Shown piece by piece: positions 8,837 to 19,061 of a stretch of DNA of 64,000 nt; the stretch's first letter is position 1, and every line of letters begins with the position of its first letter. The notes beneath the pieces were generated by a model. The model made no database searches and was not told the DNA's origin. It saw only the letters and a program-made list of their open reading frames with translations. Location of the stretch: assembly GCA_963801045.1 (NCBI GenBank), contig CAWDDC010000003.1, positions 310,001-374,000 on the forward strand. The letters are read 5' to 3'. The DNA comes from JACCWP01 sp963801045. Its GTDB lineage: Bacteria; Actinomycetota; Actinomycetes; Propionibacteriales; Nocardioidaceae. A program made the translations under genes and the position numbers.

Positions 8837-10942
8837 GGTTGCTCTCCTTCCGCGACGTCCCGGGTGACGACGAGGTTGAGGTACGGGTCCACGCGGGCGG
8901 CGAAGCCGGGGTGCAGCGGCACCGTGGAGCCGAACTCCTCGATGATCGCGGGCCCGGCGACCCGGTGACCAGGGCGCAGGTCGGAGCGCTGGTGCACCGG
9001 GCGTCGGCACGTACCCGTCGGCGGCGTCGAAGCAGACCGGCCGGGTGGTCGCCGGCTCAGGCGGGCCGGAGGCGGACGCGTCGTGTCTGCGGATCTCGGG
9101 CCGTTGGATCGGTCCGATGCCCGACACCCGCAGGTTGACCCACTCGACCTGCTGGCTGTCGTCGCCGGCGAAGTCGTAGCCGTAGAGCCCGCGGTGCTCG
9201 GCGTGGAAGGTCGCAGCGACGCTGTCGAGCAGCGCGGCATCCAGGCTGCCGTCGGGTACCGGCACCCGGACCTCGTAGGCCTGGCCGAAGTAGCGCAGGT
9301 CGGCGGTGCGCACGAAGCGGTGCTCGGCGACAGGGAAGCCCTCGGTGTCGAGCGCGGCCGCGGCGCGTGCGGAGAGCTCGCCGAACATCCGGTCGACGTC
9401 GGTCGGGTCGAGCACGTCGTGCAGGGTGACGTGGGTCTGGACGTAGTCGTTCTTCACGTCGACGGTGAGCAACCCGAACGCGGAGACGTTGCCGGGGTCG
9501 GGGGGCACCAGCACCGCGGGCAGGTCGAGCACGTCGACCAGCCGGCACAGCAGCAGCGAGCCGGAGCCGCCGAACGTGGTGAGGGTGAAGTCGCGGACGT
9601 CGAGGCCGCGCTTGACGGTGATCTGGCGCAGCGCGTTGGCCTGGTTCCACGCGGAGATCTCCAGCACGCCGACCGCCGCCTGCTCGACGCCCATCCCGAG
9701 GTCACCCGCGAGGTCCGTCAGTCCCTTGCGGGCAGCCTCGACGTCCAGCGGGATCTCGCCGCCGAGCAGATGCGGCGGGATCCGGCCGAGCACGACGTGC
9801 GCGTCGGTGATGGTGACGTCGCCGCCACCCTTGGCGTAGCAGAGCGGACCGGGGTCGGCGCCCGCCGACGCGGGCCCGACCTTGAGCGTCCCCTCCGGCG
9901 ACAGCCACGCGATCGAGCCACCACCGGCGCCCACGGTGACCACGTCGATCATCGGGATCTTGCTGGGATAGACGCCCACGGTGCCCTCGGTGGTCAGCGT
10001 CGGCTCGCCGTCGACGACGACGGACACGTCGGTCGACGTACCGCCGCCGTCACAGGTCAGCACCCGGTCGAAGCCCGCCTGCCGGGCGATCAGCGCGGCC
10101 CCGAGCGCACCGGCCGCCGGGCCGGAGAGCACGGTGGTGATCGGCTGGTGCACGACCTCGTCTGCCGACAGCACGCCACCGTTGGACTTCATCACGTAGA
10201 ACGGCACCGCGCGCTCACCGGTGAAGGCGTCCAGCCGCTGCTTGATGGTCGACACGTAGCGCGAGACCCGCGGCTTCACCGCGGCGTCGATCAGGGTGGT
10301 CATCGACCGCTCGTACTCGCGGTACTCCCGCAGCACCTGGTGCGACACCGAGACGACGACGTCCGGGTGCTCCTGGACGAGGATGTCGCGCACCCGTTGC
10401 TCATGTGCGGGGTTGGCGTACGCATGCACGAGGCAGATGCCGACGGTCTGCACACCACGGTCACGGAACCAGCGGGCCGCCTCGCGCACGCCGTCCTCGT
10501 CGAGCGGGCGGATCTCGTCGCCGGTGTACGCGAGCCGGCCGCCCACCGTCCGCACCAGGTCGCGCGGGACGATCCGCTCCGGCTTCACCCAGAAGTACGA
10601 GTTCCCGTAGCCGTCGGGCACCGACTGCCTGGCGATCTCGAGGACGAACTCGTAGCCCTCGGTGGTGATGAACCCGACCGTGTCGATCTTGCCCTCGAGC
10701 AGCTGGTTGGTCGCGACGGTGGTGCCGTGGCTGACCGCGGCGATCGCGTCGCCGCTGCCGGGCGGCAGGTCGAGCAGCCCCAGGACCTTGTCGATGCCGG
10801 CCAGGAAGCCGTCGGCCGGGTTGCTCGGCGTCGACGGCGTCTTGGTGGTGACCAGCTCGCCCGTCGACTCGTCGAAGGCGACCACGTCGGTGAAGGTGCC
10901 ACCCGTGTCGATCCCGATGCGCAGGCGCGGTGTGTCGGTCAT
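8833..10942 (-). CDS. hyuA: hydantoinase A/oxoprolinase family protein; one frameshift
   Basis: The N-terminal domain has RIGIDTGGTFTDVVAFD, the ASKHA-type phosphate-binding loop of hydantoinase A, then SHGTTVATNQLLEGK and the second nucleotide loop LTCDGGGTSTDVS near residue 290. The last third is the hydantoinase A C-terminal domain. These proteins use ATP to activate the cyclic amide before hydrolysis. The frame changes near 9005; after dropping one base the tail reads PGHRVAGPAIIEEFGSTVPL, which is the expected C-terminus, and ends with a TGA that overlaps the hyuB start. The ATG at 10942 overlaps the stop of the VOC gene upstream. Total about 700 residues, the normal length. Confidence 0.87.
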
Positions 10943-11335
10943 GAGTGCGGTGCGAACAGGCAGAACGGGTGACCGGCCGGGTCGAGGCAGACCCGTACGT
11001 CGTCCTGCGGCTGGTAGTCGGCGACGACGGCGCCGGTCGCGACGGCGTGCGCCTCGGCCGCCGCCAGGTCGTCGACCCGGATGTCGAGGTGCACCATCAT
11101 CTGCTGGTCTGCCGCGACCGGACGGCCACGTCGGACGGACGTATGCCCCCTCGGTCTGGAACGAGAGTCGCGGTCCCAGGTCGGGCACCCGCAGCACCAC
11201 CCAGCCGGGCTGGTCCTGCACGATCTCGCCGCCCAGGAGCGCCTGGTAGAAGCGGGCGAGTGCGGGCGCGTCCGGGCTGTCGAGGACGACTCCCGCCAAC
11301 GTCATCGAGGGGGTCCCTGTCGGGGTCGAGGTCAT
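10939..11335 (-). CDS. VOC superfamily protein in the pyrimidine/hydantoin operon; one frameshift
   Basis: The protein starts at the ATG at 11335 and reads MTSTPTGTPSMTLAGVVLDS, followed by the family-typical helix PALARFYQALLGGEI. Dropping one base near 11113 joins this to MMVHLDIRVDDLAAAEAHA and the C-terminal block VCLDPAGHPFCLFAP, giving a complete single VOC unit of about 130 residues. Its stop overlaps the hyuA start (ATGA), so it is part of the operon rather than a passenger. Known VOC proteins include isomerases, epimerases and dioxygenases; here it could act on a ring-opened or chiral intermediate, but that is a guess from position only. Confidence 0.7.
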
Positions 11336-11346
11336 GACGTCTCCCG

Positions 11347-12757
11347 TCACACCGGCGGGCGCCGCCGGCCGGCGCCGCTGAGCTGCTCGTAGGCCGCCGC
11401 GATCTCGAGCAGCCGCCTCTCGCCACCGACCGGCGCGACCAGCTGGAGGCCGACCGGCAGCCCGCCGGGGGTGAACCCGGCCGGGACCGAGATCGCCGGG
11501 CACCCGGTGGCGGTGATCAGGAAGCAGGAGCGCATCCAGTCGAGGTAGTTCTCCTGTGCGCGGCCGTTGATCTCGGCGGGGAACTCCTGATCGGCCGGGA
11601 ACGGCGGCGTCTGGCTGACCGGCAGCGCCAGCACGTCGTGGTCTGCGAAGAACAGGCGAATCCGGTCGCCGAGCACGGTGCGGCGCTCGATCGCCGCGGC
11701 GACGTCCTCGCCCGGTCAGAGGTTCGCCGGCGCGGATGTTGTCGGCCAGGGTGGCCTTGAAGCCGTCGGGGTGCTCGGCGAGCAGGTCGGCGAACGTGTG
11801 GTGGAACATCCAGGCGCGCAGCACCCGGAAGGTCTCCTCGGCACCGGAGAGGTCGGGCGACGCGGGGACGACCCGGGCGCCCGTCGACTCCAGTGCCATC
11901 GCCTGCGCCGCCACGACGGCCGCCACCTCGTGGTCGACCTCGATCGCGCCACCGAGGTCGGGCGCCCACGCCACCCGTACGCCACCGAGGCCGCCGTGCA
12001 GGGGCTCGGCGAAGACGGCACCGGGAGTGCCCAGCGCCGACGGCGAGCGGTCGTCGGGACCGGCGATCACCGACAGCAGCAGGGCCAGGTCGCCGACGTC
12101 GCGGGCGAGCGGGCCGTGCACCGACAGCGTCTCCCAGTAGTTCCAGGTGGGCCAGATCGGCACCCGCCCGACGCTGGGGCGCAGCCCGACGACGTTGCAG
12201 AACGACGCCGGGTTGCGCAGCGAGCCGCCCATGTCGCTGCCGTCGGCGAGCGGGACCATGCCGGTGGCCAGCGCCGCGGCGGCACCGCCGCTCGAGCCGC
12301 CCGCGGACCGGCTGCGGTCGTACGGGTTCAGCGTGGTGCCGAAGATCGGGTTGAAGGTGTGCGACCCGGCCGCCCACTCCGGCACGTTCGTCTTGCCGAC
12401 CACGACCGCGCCGGCGCCGAGGACCCGCTCGACCAGCAGCTCGTCCCCGCGGAGATGTTGTCGGCCATCAGCGGCGAACCGGAGGTCGTCCGCCAGCCGC
12501 GCTACGTCGTGGGTGTCCTTGACCGCGAACGGGAGGCCGTGCAGCGGGCCGACGTCGTCGCCGCGCGCGAGCCGTTCGTCGGCAGCCCGTGCCTGGGCAC
12601 GGGCCCGCTCGGGGTCCAGGCTCACCACGGCGTTGACCACCGGGTTGACCGCGTCGATCCGGTCGAGGTGCAGCTCGAGCAGCTCGCGTGCCGAGATCCG
12701 CCGGGCGCGTACGGCCGCCGCCATGTCGCGCGCGGAGCTGTGGTGGTCGATGTCCAT
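11347..12757 (-). CDS. amidase signature family amidohydrolase; three indels
   Basis: The amidase signature is clear: the catalytic Lys in LPFAVKD, the Gly/Ser-rich block GGSSGGAAAALATGMVPLA with the cis-Ser, and the nucleophile in DGSDMGGSLRNPA. About 470 residues, normal for the family. Between 12440 and 12510 an insertion and a deletion compensate: the alternative frame gives GWRTTSGSPLMADNISAG, the expected sequence after the Lys. Another insertion lies near 11717, after which the C-terminal region with CPAISVPAGFTPGGLPVGLQ resumes. In this operon the enzyme could hydrolyse ureidomalonate (ureidomalonase role) or malonamate; both are inferences. It lies 11 bp upstream of the VOC gene and 12 bp after the CoxG-like gene. 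Confidence 0.85.
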
Positions 12758-12769
12758 CGCGCGCCGCCC

Positions 12770-13410
12770 TCAGCCGCGCCGACGTCCGAGCAGCACGCCG
12801 AACGCCACCAGGGCGGCGCCCACGGCCACGCCCTTGAGGAAGTCGTCGATGCCGCCGGCGCGGGCCGGGGCCGGCGGGCGCGGTGAAGACGCCCGTTGCG
12901 GCCGGTGGCCCGTGCCGAGCGCCCTGTGCCGGCGCGCCCTGGGCCGATGCGCCCTGGGCGGCCGCCGCTCTCGCCGGCCAGCACCCGGTCGACCGAGCCG
13001 AAGAACTCCCCCGCCATCCGTTTGCTGACGCTCGTGAGCATCCGCTGGCCGACTCCGCCGATCATGCCGCCGATCACGGCGTCGGCCTCGTACGCGAGCC
13101 CGGTGGTGCCGTCGCCGCGGTCGGTGAACCGCACGCGTACGTCCGCGCCCACCGTGCCGGGCGCACCGGAGCCCGACGCCTTGAGCAGCAGCGACTCGTG
13201 CGGGGTCAGGTCGCTCAGCTCGCAGGTGCCCGCGTAGGTGCCCTTGATGGTCGCGACGCCCGCGGTGACGGTCATGGCGTACGCGTTCTCCCCCGTCGCC
13301 TCCAGCCGCTCGCAGCCCGGAATGGTGGCGACCAGCACCGACGGGTCGAGCAGGGCGTCCCACACCTTGTCGACGGGCGCGTTGAGGACGGCGGCTCCTT
13401 CGACCTTCAT
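12770..13410 (-). CDS. coxG: CoxG-like SRPBCC protein with C-terminal membrane anchor; two frameshifts
   Basis: The first 150 residues are a CoxG/carbon monoxide dehydrogenase subunit G type SRPBCC domain: MKVEGAAVLNAPVDKVWDAL, then IPGCERLEATGENAY, GTYAGTCELSDLTP and GMIGGVGQRML. Correcting two extra bases (near 12960 and 12860) gives an Ala/Gln/Gly-rich linker with the repeat AQGA, then a single membrane helix FLKGVAVGAALVAFGVLLG and a basic tail. CoxG proteins are anchored at the membrane and are reported to bind quinone and link Mo-containing CO dehydrogenase to the respiratory chain. Here it heads the leftward operon, while a Mo hydroxylase of the same superfamily ends 12 kb to the right on the same strand, suggesting they were once adjacent. 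Confidence 0.8.
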
Positions 13411-13603
13411 GGGGTGACCCTACGACCCACGCCGTCCGGGTCGTCCGAACGGTTGCCGTTGCCCGTCAGGGGTCCGGGTCCGCGCCGCAGGGGTAGGTCC
13501 CACTCGCCATCCGTGCGATGGTCGCGAAGTCGGCAACCGTCGAGACTCGTCCACCCGGATGACCAGGTGAACGATCGAGGTGCCTCAACCGAAGGCATCC
13601 TTG

Positions 13604-15650
13604 ATGACTCGAGCTCCACGCGCCCATTCGTTCGCCATCCGGACCGGGTCGGCACTCGTCGCCACCGGAGCATGCGCCGTCCTCGTGGCCGGCCAGCTCG
13701 CGACCGTGTCCACCGCCTCCGCAGCGGCGGCACCGGCGCCCGCGGCCGTCTTCATCGACCTGGGCACCGCCGCGACGTACTCGGTCCTCGGCGGCGCGGG
13801 GGTCTCGAACACCGGCACGGCCACCGTGCTCGACGGGAACCTCGGTCTCAGCCCCGCCGGCGTCATCGCGGGCTTCCCGCCCGGCACCACCAAGGCGACG
13901 ATCCACGACAAGGACGCCGACGCTGAGCTGGCGCAGTCCGACCGGCAGGAGGCGTACGACGACGTGGTCGCGCTGGAGAGCACCGACACGTTCGCCGGTG
14001 ACCAGGCCGGGCAGACCTACACGCCCGGCGTCTACACCAGCGCGGCTGCCATCACGAACACGGGAACCATGACCCTCGACGCTGAGGGCGACCCGAGCGC
14101 GGTCTTCGTCTTCCAGATCGGTGCGGCGTTCAGCCCCGCGGCCCTCAGCAAGATCGTGCTGACCGATGGCGCGCTGGCCAACAACGTCTACTGGCAGGTG
14201 GCGGGTGCGGTGTCGTTCGGCGCCGGCGCCAAGGCCGTCGGGACGTTCCTCGGCGCGGGTGCGATCGCCTTCGGTGAGGCCGCCTCGGTCAAGGGTCGCC
14301 TGCTCACCCCCAGCACGGTGGCGCTGGCCAACACCCCCGTCACCGAGCCCGTGGACGACTTCGTCGCACCGGTCGTCACCATCAGCGGCGGCGCGGCACG
14401 CTCCACCAAGGACACGACGCCGGCGATCGCCGGCACGACGGACGAGCCGGCCGGCACGGACGTGACCGTCACCGTGGGCGGGCAGACGCTCACCACCGAG
14501 GTCGGCGCCGGGGGCGGCTGGAACGTCAGCGCGGCTGCGCTGACCGAAGGACGACACCCGTGGAGGCGTCGGTCAGCGACGCGTCCCACAACATCGGCAG
14601 CGACAGCCAGATGCTCACCGTGGACCTCACGGCCCCCGTCGTGCGCATCGACGGCCGCCCGGCGGCAGCCACCAAGGACACCACCCCGTTGATCACGGGC
14701 AGGACGAACGCGCCGGCGACGTCGCAGGTGGCCGTCACCGTGGGCGGGCAGCACCTGAGCTCGCCGATCGGTGCTGACGGCACCTGGGGAGTCGAGGCGG
14801 CCGCCCTCAACGAACGTTCGTACGGCGTCACGGCGACGGTCGAGGACCGCGCGCAGAACAAGGGAACCGCGAACCAGATCCTCACCGTGGACGTGACGAA
14901 GCCGGTCGTGAGCATCAACGGCGGCAGCACCCGGTCGACTGACGACACGTCGCCCTGGATCTACGGGAAGTCGGCCGAGCAGGCCGGCACGACCGTGCAC
15001 GTCACCATCGGCGACCAGGCCATGACCGCCACGGTGCGCGCCGGTGGCGCCTGGGGCGTCAGCGCGACCACGTTGCCGGTGGGAGTCCACCACGTGCGGG
15101 CGCGGATCACCGATGCCGCCCGGAACACCGGGATCGCGAAGCAGGACCTCACCATCACCGGCCACGGCGAGCCCGAGACGCGCTACCAGCCCGATGCGGC
15201 GATCCGTACCGTGCCCGGGCGTTTCGTCGGCGGCGGGATCTACGACGTCTCCGACCAGCAGGTGACCAAGCAGCTGCGCGGCAAGGCCCGGATCGCCACG
15301 TTCCAGGTCCGCGTCACCAACCGCGGCGACGCGGCCGAGCGGCATGCACGTCCGGGGTGCGCCGAAGAACCCCAAGTTCACCGTGAACTACCTGGCGGGC
15401 GGCACGGACGTCACCCGCGTGGTGACGGGCGGCACCTACCTCACCAAGCGGTGGCGCCCGGCGACCAGGCGCACCTGGTCCTGAAGGTCACCAGGACCAA
15501 GCGCGCCGTCGCCGGCGACACGCGGTCGCTCCAGGTGCGCGCGGTCTCCTCCCACACCGATGTCGCCCGCGACACCGTGGGCGCCGTCGTCCGGGTGGGC
15601 GGGGGTACGGAGAGGCCGCTGACCCTGGCGATCATCCGCGCACTACGCCC
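13604..15650 (+). CDS. secreted ice-binding-like (DUF3494) protein with Ig-like repeats; frameshifted, end uncertain
   Basis: The protein has a signal peptide (start ATG 13604 or GTG 13580; cleavage probably after STASAAA). A DUF3494 domain follows from about residue 50 to 250, recognised from LGTAATYSVLGGAGVSNTG, NLGLSPAGVIAGFPPGT and TYTPGVYTS. Then come three repeats of about 85 residues, each with a core like TKDTTPAIAGT and ending LTVD, resembling bacterial Ig-like adhesion modules. DUF3494 proteins of cold-living bacteria bind ice, but many actinobacterial members have no known ligand. Frames change near 14550 and again between 15345 and 15450, where another frame gives VRGAPKNPKFTVNYLAGGTD. 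No stop is seen before the next gene; either a stop is lost to an indel or the two are fused. Confidence 0.72.
15629..15649 (+). repeat. 21-bp direct repeat, copy 1
   Basis: A 21-bp stretch ending in GCACTACGCC is repeated exactly at 16367-16387, and 20 bp of it (from TCATCC onward plus one more base) recur inside fdrA at 32915-32934. Copies 1 and 2 bracket the transglutaminase-like gene in the same orientation and reading frame (IIRALR). The motif uses GCA and CTA codons that are uncommon in this GC-rich window. Confidence 0.6.
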
Positions 15651-15678
15651 GCGCCCACGGGTACGTAGGGTCAGTCCT

Positions 15679-16470
15679 GTGGCCGTCGACTACTCCGCCC
15701 CGGGGATCTTCACCGACCTCTCAGCGGCTACATCGGTGCTGTTCGACGGGCTTGGCGGCTCACCGCTGGAGCTGTGCGCGGCCGTACCCGGGATCTTCAT
15801 CCAGCCGGCAGAGGCGGAATCGCTGGGATGGCCGCCCGATCGGCTGGCCACCAAGCAGGTTCGTGCGGCCGCCGAACTGGTAGCGACGCTGTGGGAACTC
15901 GAGCCCCTTCCGCTGTCCAGGAAACGGGAGCCCGTGACCCGCGCAGTCGGCACCTGCCGACACTTCGCGGTGCTGAGCGTCGCGCTGCTCCGTCGGGCGG
16001 GCACTCCGGCGCGCGCGAGGTGCGGCTTCGCGACGTACTTCCAGCCAGGTCTGGCGCTCGACCACTGGATCGTCGAGCACCACGACGGGAGCAGGTGGGT
16101 CCGGATGGACAGCGAGGTCCTCGATCAGGATGTCGTGGTCAGCCCGCAGGACCTGCCGGACGGCGCGTTCCTGGCGGGACCAGAGGCCTGGCTGGCCTAC
16201 CGACGGAATGCAGTCGATGCGACGACGTTCGGCGTCGACGGCACCGAGAACTTCGGACCTTCCGAGATTGACGAACTGCTCGATGAGGCGGCCTACGCAC
16301 TCGTTGCTGACGATCCAGTAGCGATCGAGAAGTTCTCGGCGCATCCTGACCTCGCCGCCGCGCCTCCGATCATCCGCGCACTACGCCTGATTCGCCTTGT
16401 GGATAAGGGGAATCTCGGTCGGTTGAAGGTCGGGGGGTGTCGGTGGTGGGGTCTAGATTCGGGGTTGTGA
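15679..16470 (+). CDS. transglutaminase-like superfamily protein
   Basis: A GTG at 15679 starts a protein of about 263 residues that contains a transglutaminase-like catalytic core: Cys in GTCRHFAVLSVALLRRAGTP, His in ALDHWIVEHHDG and Asp in WVRMDSEV, the usual Cys-His-Asp order. No signal peptide is seen. Small proteins of this type in bacteria are usually cysteine peptidases or of unknown substrate. It lies in frame with the upstream DUF3494 protein without an intervening stop, so the true start is a choice between this GTG and a fusion. A 21-bp repeat lies just before its start and again near its end. Its stop overlaps the GTG of the DUF222 gene. Confidence 0.65.
   Translation: MAVDYSAPGIFTDLSAATSVLFDGLGGSPLELCAAVPGIFIQPAEAESLGWPPDRLATKQVRAAAELVATLWELEPLPLSRKREPVTRAVGTCRHFAVLSVALLRRAGTPARARCGFATYFQPGLALDHWIVEHHDGSRWVRMDSEVLDQDVVVSPQDLPDGAFLAGPEAWLAYRRNAVDATTFGVDGTENFGPSEIDELLDEAAYALVADDPVAIEKFSAHPDLAAAPPIIRALRLIRLVDKGNLGRLKVGGCRWWGLDSGL
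16367..16387 (+). repeat. 21-bp direct repeat, copy 2
   Basis: This is an exact copy of 15629-15649, 738 bp downstream in the same orientation, inside the 3' end of the transglutaminase-like gene where it encodes IIRALR followed by LIRL. Confidence 0.6.
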
Positions 16471-17803
16471 GCGACCAGCCGAACACTCCGACCGGGCATC
16501 CGGTGGCGCAGCTGTGCGCCCGGTTCGGTGACCGGTTCGACGAGGTCGGCGACCCGGGTCTGTGGTCGGTGGGCGACGCTGAGCTGGCCGAGCTGGTGCG
16601 CGGGCTGGAGACCCAGAATGCGCCGGCTGCAGGCCATGCAGACCGAGGCGGTCGCCGAGGCGCCGCGCCGCGACCTGGCCAAGACGGTCGGTGCGACCTC
16701 GACCGCCGCCTGGCTGGGTGACCTGCTCACGGTCCGCCGCGCGGCCGCGGCCCGGGTCGACACCTTGGCCGGGCTGCTGGACCGCACCCACCCCTGCGGG
16801 CACCGGCTGGCCGGCACCGGCGCCGCGTTCGCTGCCGGGCGGATCGACGCCGACCAGGCCCGGGTGATCGCCGAGGCGGTGCACGCCCTGCCCGCCGCCC
16901 TCGGCGACCAGGTGATCGGTCAGGGTGAGGAGTTGATGCTGGACTGGGCCGGCCAACATGCCGCGCCGGTGCTGAACGGTTACGCCCAGCACCTGCTCGC
17001 CCACCTCGCCCCCGACATCGTCGAACAAGCCGAAGCCGAAGCACTCGCCCGCGCCGACGCGAGAGACACCAACCGGGCGAACACGTTCACCGCCAACCCC
17101 GACCACCGCGGCCGGATCCGGCTCCGCGGCGAGCTCGACCCCGAGGCCTGGGCACTGGTCTCGGCCGCCTTGGAACCGTTCGCCAAGCCGACGTCGGCGG
17201 TGCAGCCCGGACGGGCTCACCGAGCAGGACCACCGCACCGTCGGGCAGCGGCAGCGCCGACGCCCTGGTCGAGATCTGCCGCCGCACCCTCGCCTCCGAC
17301 GAGACCCCGACCGCGTTCGGGTTCCCCGCCCACGTCGCGGTCACCATCGGGTTCGACCAGCTCAAGGCCGCCGTCGGCGCTCGGCACCCTGGACACCGGC
17401 ACCCCCATCGCCGCCGAGGACATCCGCCGCTACGCCTGCGACGCCACCATCCTCCCCGTCCTGCTGAACTCCGCCGGGGTCCCGCTCGACGTCGGCCGCG
17501 CCATCCGGGTCTTCACCAAAGAACTCCGCCGCGCCGTCGAGCTCCGCGACCTCGGCTGCGCCTTCCCCGGCTGCGACCGGCCCCGCAGCCTGGACCAACG
17601 TTCACCACATCATCCACTGGGCCGACGGCGGACCCACCGCGCTGGACAACGGCGTCCTGCTCTGCGGCACCCACCACAAACTCATCCACCGCCACGAATG
17701 GCAGGTCCACCTCGGACCCGACCGCCACCCCCAGTTCACCCCACCCGACTGGATCGACCCCACCCGCCAACCCCGCCGCAACACCGCACACCTCCGCTGC
17801 TGA
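16467..17803 (+). CDS. DUF222/HNH endonuclease of the 13E12 repeat family; frameshifted
   Basis: The N-terminal DUF222 region includes LDRTHPCGHRLAGTG, AAFAAGRIDADQARVIAEAV and a helical middle. The C-terminus is an HNH nuclease motif, CAFPGCDRP then HHIIHWADGGPT and LLCGTHHKLIH. Members of this family are multi-copy in actinobacteria and are named after the M. tuberculosis REP13E12 elements; some copies serve as phage integration sites. An extra A at about 16620 splits the start from the body, the segment 17205-17390 is read in other frames, and an extra C near 17590 breaks the frame just before the HNH residues. After correction the gene is full length, about 440 residues. A second partial copy lies at 23515-23755. 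Confidence 0.82.
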
Positions 17804-17843
17804 GCAGAACCAGGCTCAAGCGGACAATGTCAGGCGAGCATCA

Positions 17844-17866
17844 CCTCATGCGCCAGTGACATGAGG
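17844..17866 (+). terminator. possible hairpin after the HNH gene
   Basis: The arms CCTCATG and CATGAGG can form a 7-bp stem with a 9-base loop 40 bp after the HNH stop. No T-rich run follows, so a terminator role is uncertain. Confidence 0.3.
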
Positions 17867-17924
17867 ATTCTCCAGTGCCGCGGATAGCCGCCGGTGACGG
17901 TGCGTTGACTAGCTGAAATACAGG

Positions 17925-18695
17925 GTGGGAACCTCGAACATGGGACGGGGCCATCGGACGGTTGTCAGCCTGCTTACCACGGTCGTGTCGTCGCTCGGCG
18001 TTGTTGTTGCCTTGCCGCACGGGGCCACCGCATCATCGGGGCTGCGTGGGGGTGACCCGGCCGCTGCCACGGTGTCTAGCCGGTGTTGGGGTGGGCCGGG
18101 TGTCATGGTGATGACGGTGCGTCCGGTGGCGACGACGGACGATGTCTACCGCATCCAGGTGACGGCGCGGCGGGTGGTCGACGGGTCGCGTTGGAGAGTC
18201 AAGATCGGTGATCTGGTGCCCATGGTGACCGTTCACCGCCGAGCGATCGTTGGCAGATGGTCGGCAACGACACGATTGGCGGCGAATGGGGAGCTGTTCT
18301 ACGAGGGCGAAGCACATGAGCAGGGGCGCCGCCCCTACGGTTGTCAGTTGTCATCCAGCCAGATCCATTACCCGATAGCCAATACGAGGTGTCGGAGACC
18401 GCATCTTCATGTGGAGATGTCGGTCCGGCAACCTGAGCACGACGTCACCTTGGTGAAAAACGTCCTGTACTCGGATCGGCCGCTGGTGGGCCGGTGGCAC
18501 GTCACCATGGCAGCGAGGCGCGCGGGGAGAATTCAGACGGTGACGTTTGACGGCGTCGGGCATCACGGCGTGGTGATCAGCCACGTCGACTTTCATGGCA
18601 TCGGCAATCCACGACTGCGTGTCGATGCGACCCGCGAGGGCGGGGTGCACTGCACGCTGACCCTCAACCCGCCGGATGTGACTGACACCGGCTGA
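17925..18695 (+). CDS. secreted protein of unknown function
   Basis: This protein is not recognised. It has 256 residues from the GTG at 17925, or 251 from the ATG at 17940, with a clear signal peptide (TVVSLLTTVVSSLGVVVALP, cleavage probably after GATA). The mature part is rich in beta-forming segments and His/Val, with four Cys, and no catalytic motif is apparent. Two stretches look related to each other: GRWSATTRLAANGELFYEG and GRWHVTMAARRAGRIQTVTF, which may be two similar beta domains. Base composition is clearly lower in G+C than the neighbouring operons, with codons such as AGA, ATA and TTG. It stands alone on the plus strand. Confidence 0.6.
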   Translation: MGTSNMGRGHRTVVSLLTTVVSSLGVVVALPHGATASSGLRGGDPAAATVSSRCWGGPGVMVMTVRPVATTDDVYRIQVTARRVVDGSRWRVKIGDLVPMVTVHRRAIVGRWSATTRLAANGELFYEGEAHEQGRRPYGCQLSSSQIHYPIANTRCRRPHLHVEMSVRQPEHDVTLVKNVLYSDRPLVGRWHVTMAARRAGRIQTVTFDGVGHHGVVISHVDFHGIGNPRLRVDATREGGVHCTLTLNPPDVTDTG

Positions 18696-19061
18696 TTCGG
18701 TGCCCGCTGCCCGAACAGACCTTGGCTGGGCCGTGGAGTCCCGGCACCCAGAGCCACTCAGCGGTCCTGGTCGGGGCGGCCGGTCGCCGACCGGCCTACC
18801 TCCGCACCGGTGGCGACGGAACGCGACCGCACCCAGACGGTGAACGCCTCGATCTCGTTCACGACGATCTCGAAGCGGATTGAGTGGACCAGGTCAAACC
18901 AGAGCTGGGTTCGGGGCAGCTCGGCGTAGACCACCGGGTTGGCCGAGACCCGGCGGGCACACGCTGGCGGCGCAGCGACATGCTGTGGTTCGCCGCCGAG
19001 CACGGGCTCTGGTCCGCGAGGGCGGGCTGAGCAACACCGGTGTCGTGGCGATAGCTCGATG
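18696..19061 (-). other. no confident gene; possible coding remnant
   Basis: On the minus strand, about 18758-18955 can encode a protein-like stretch containing VVYAELPRTQLWFDLVHSIR and FEIVVNEIEAFTVWVR, but its upstream part looks like a GC-rich shadow and no good start or family is apparent. It may be a gene fragment. Nothing else is supported here. Confidence 0.3.
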
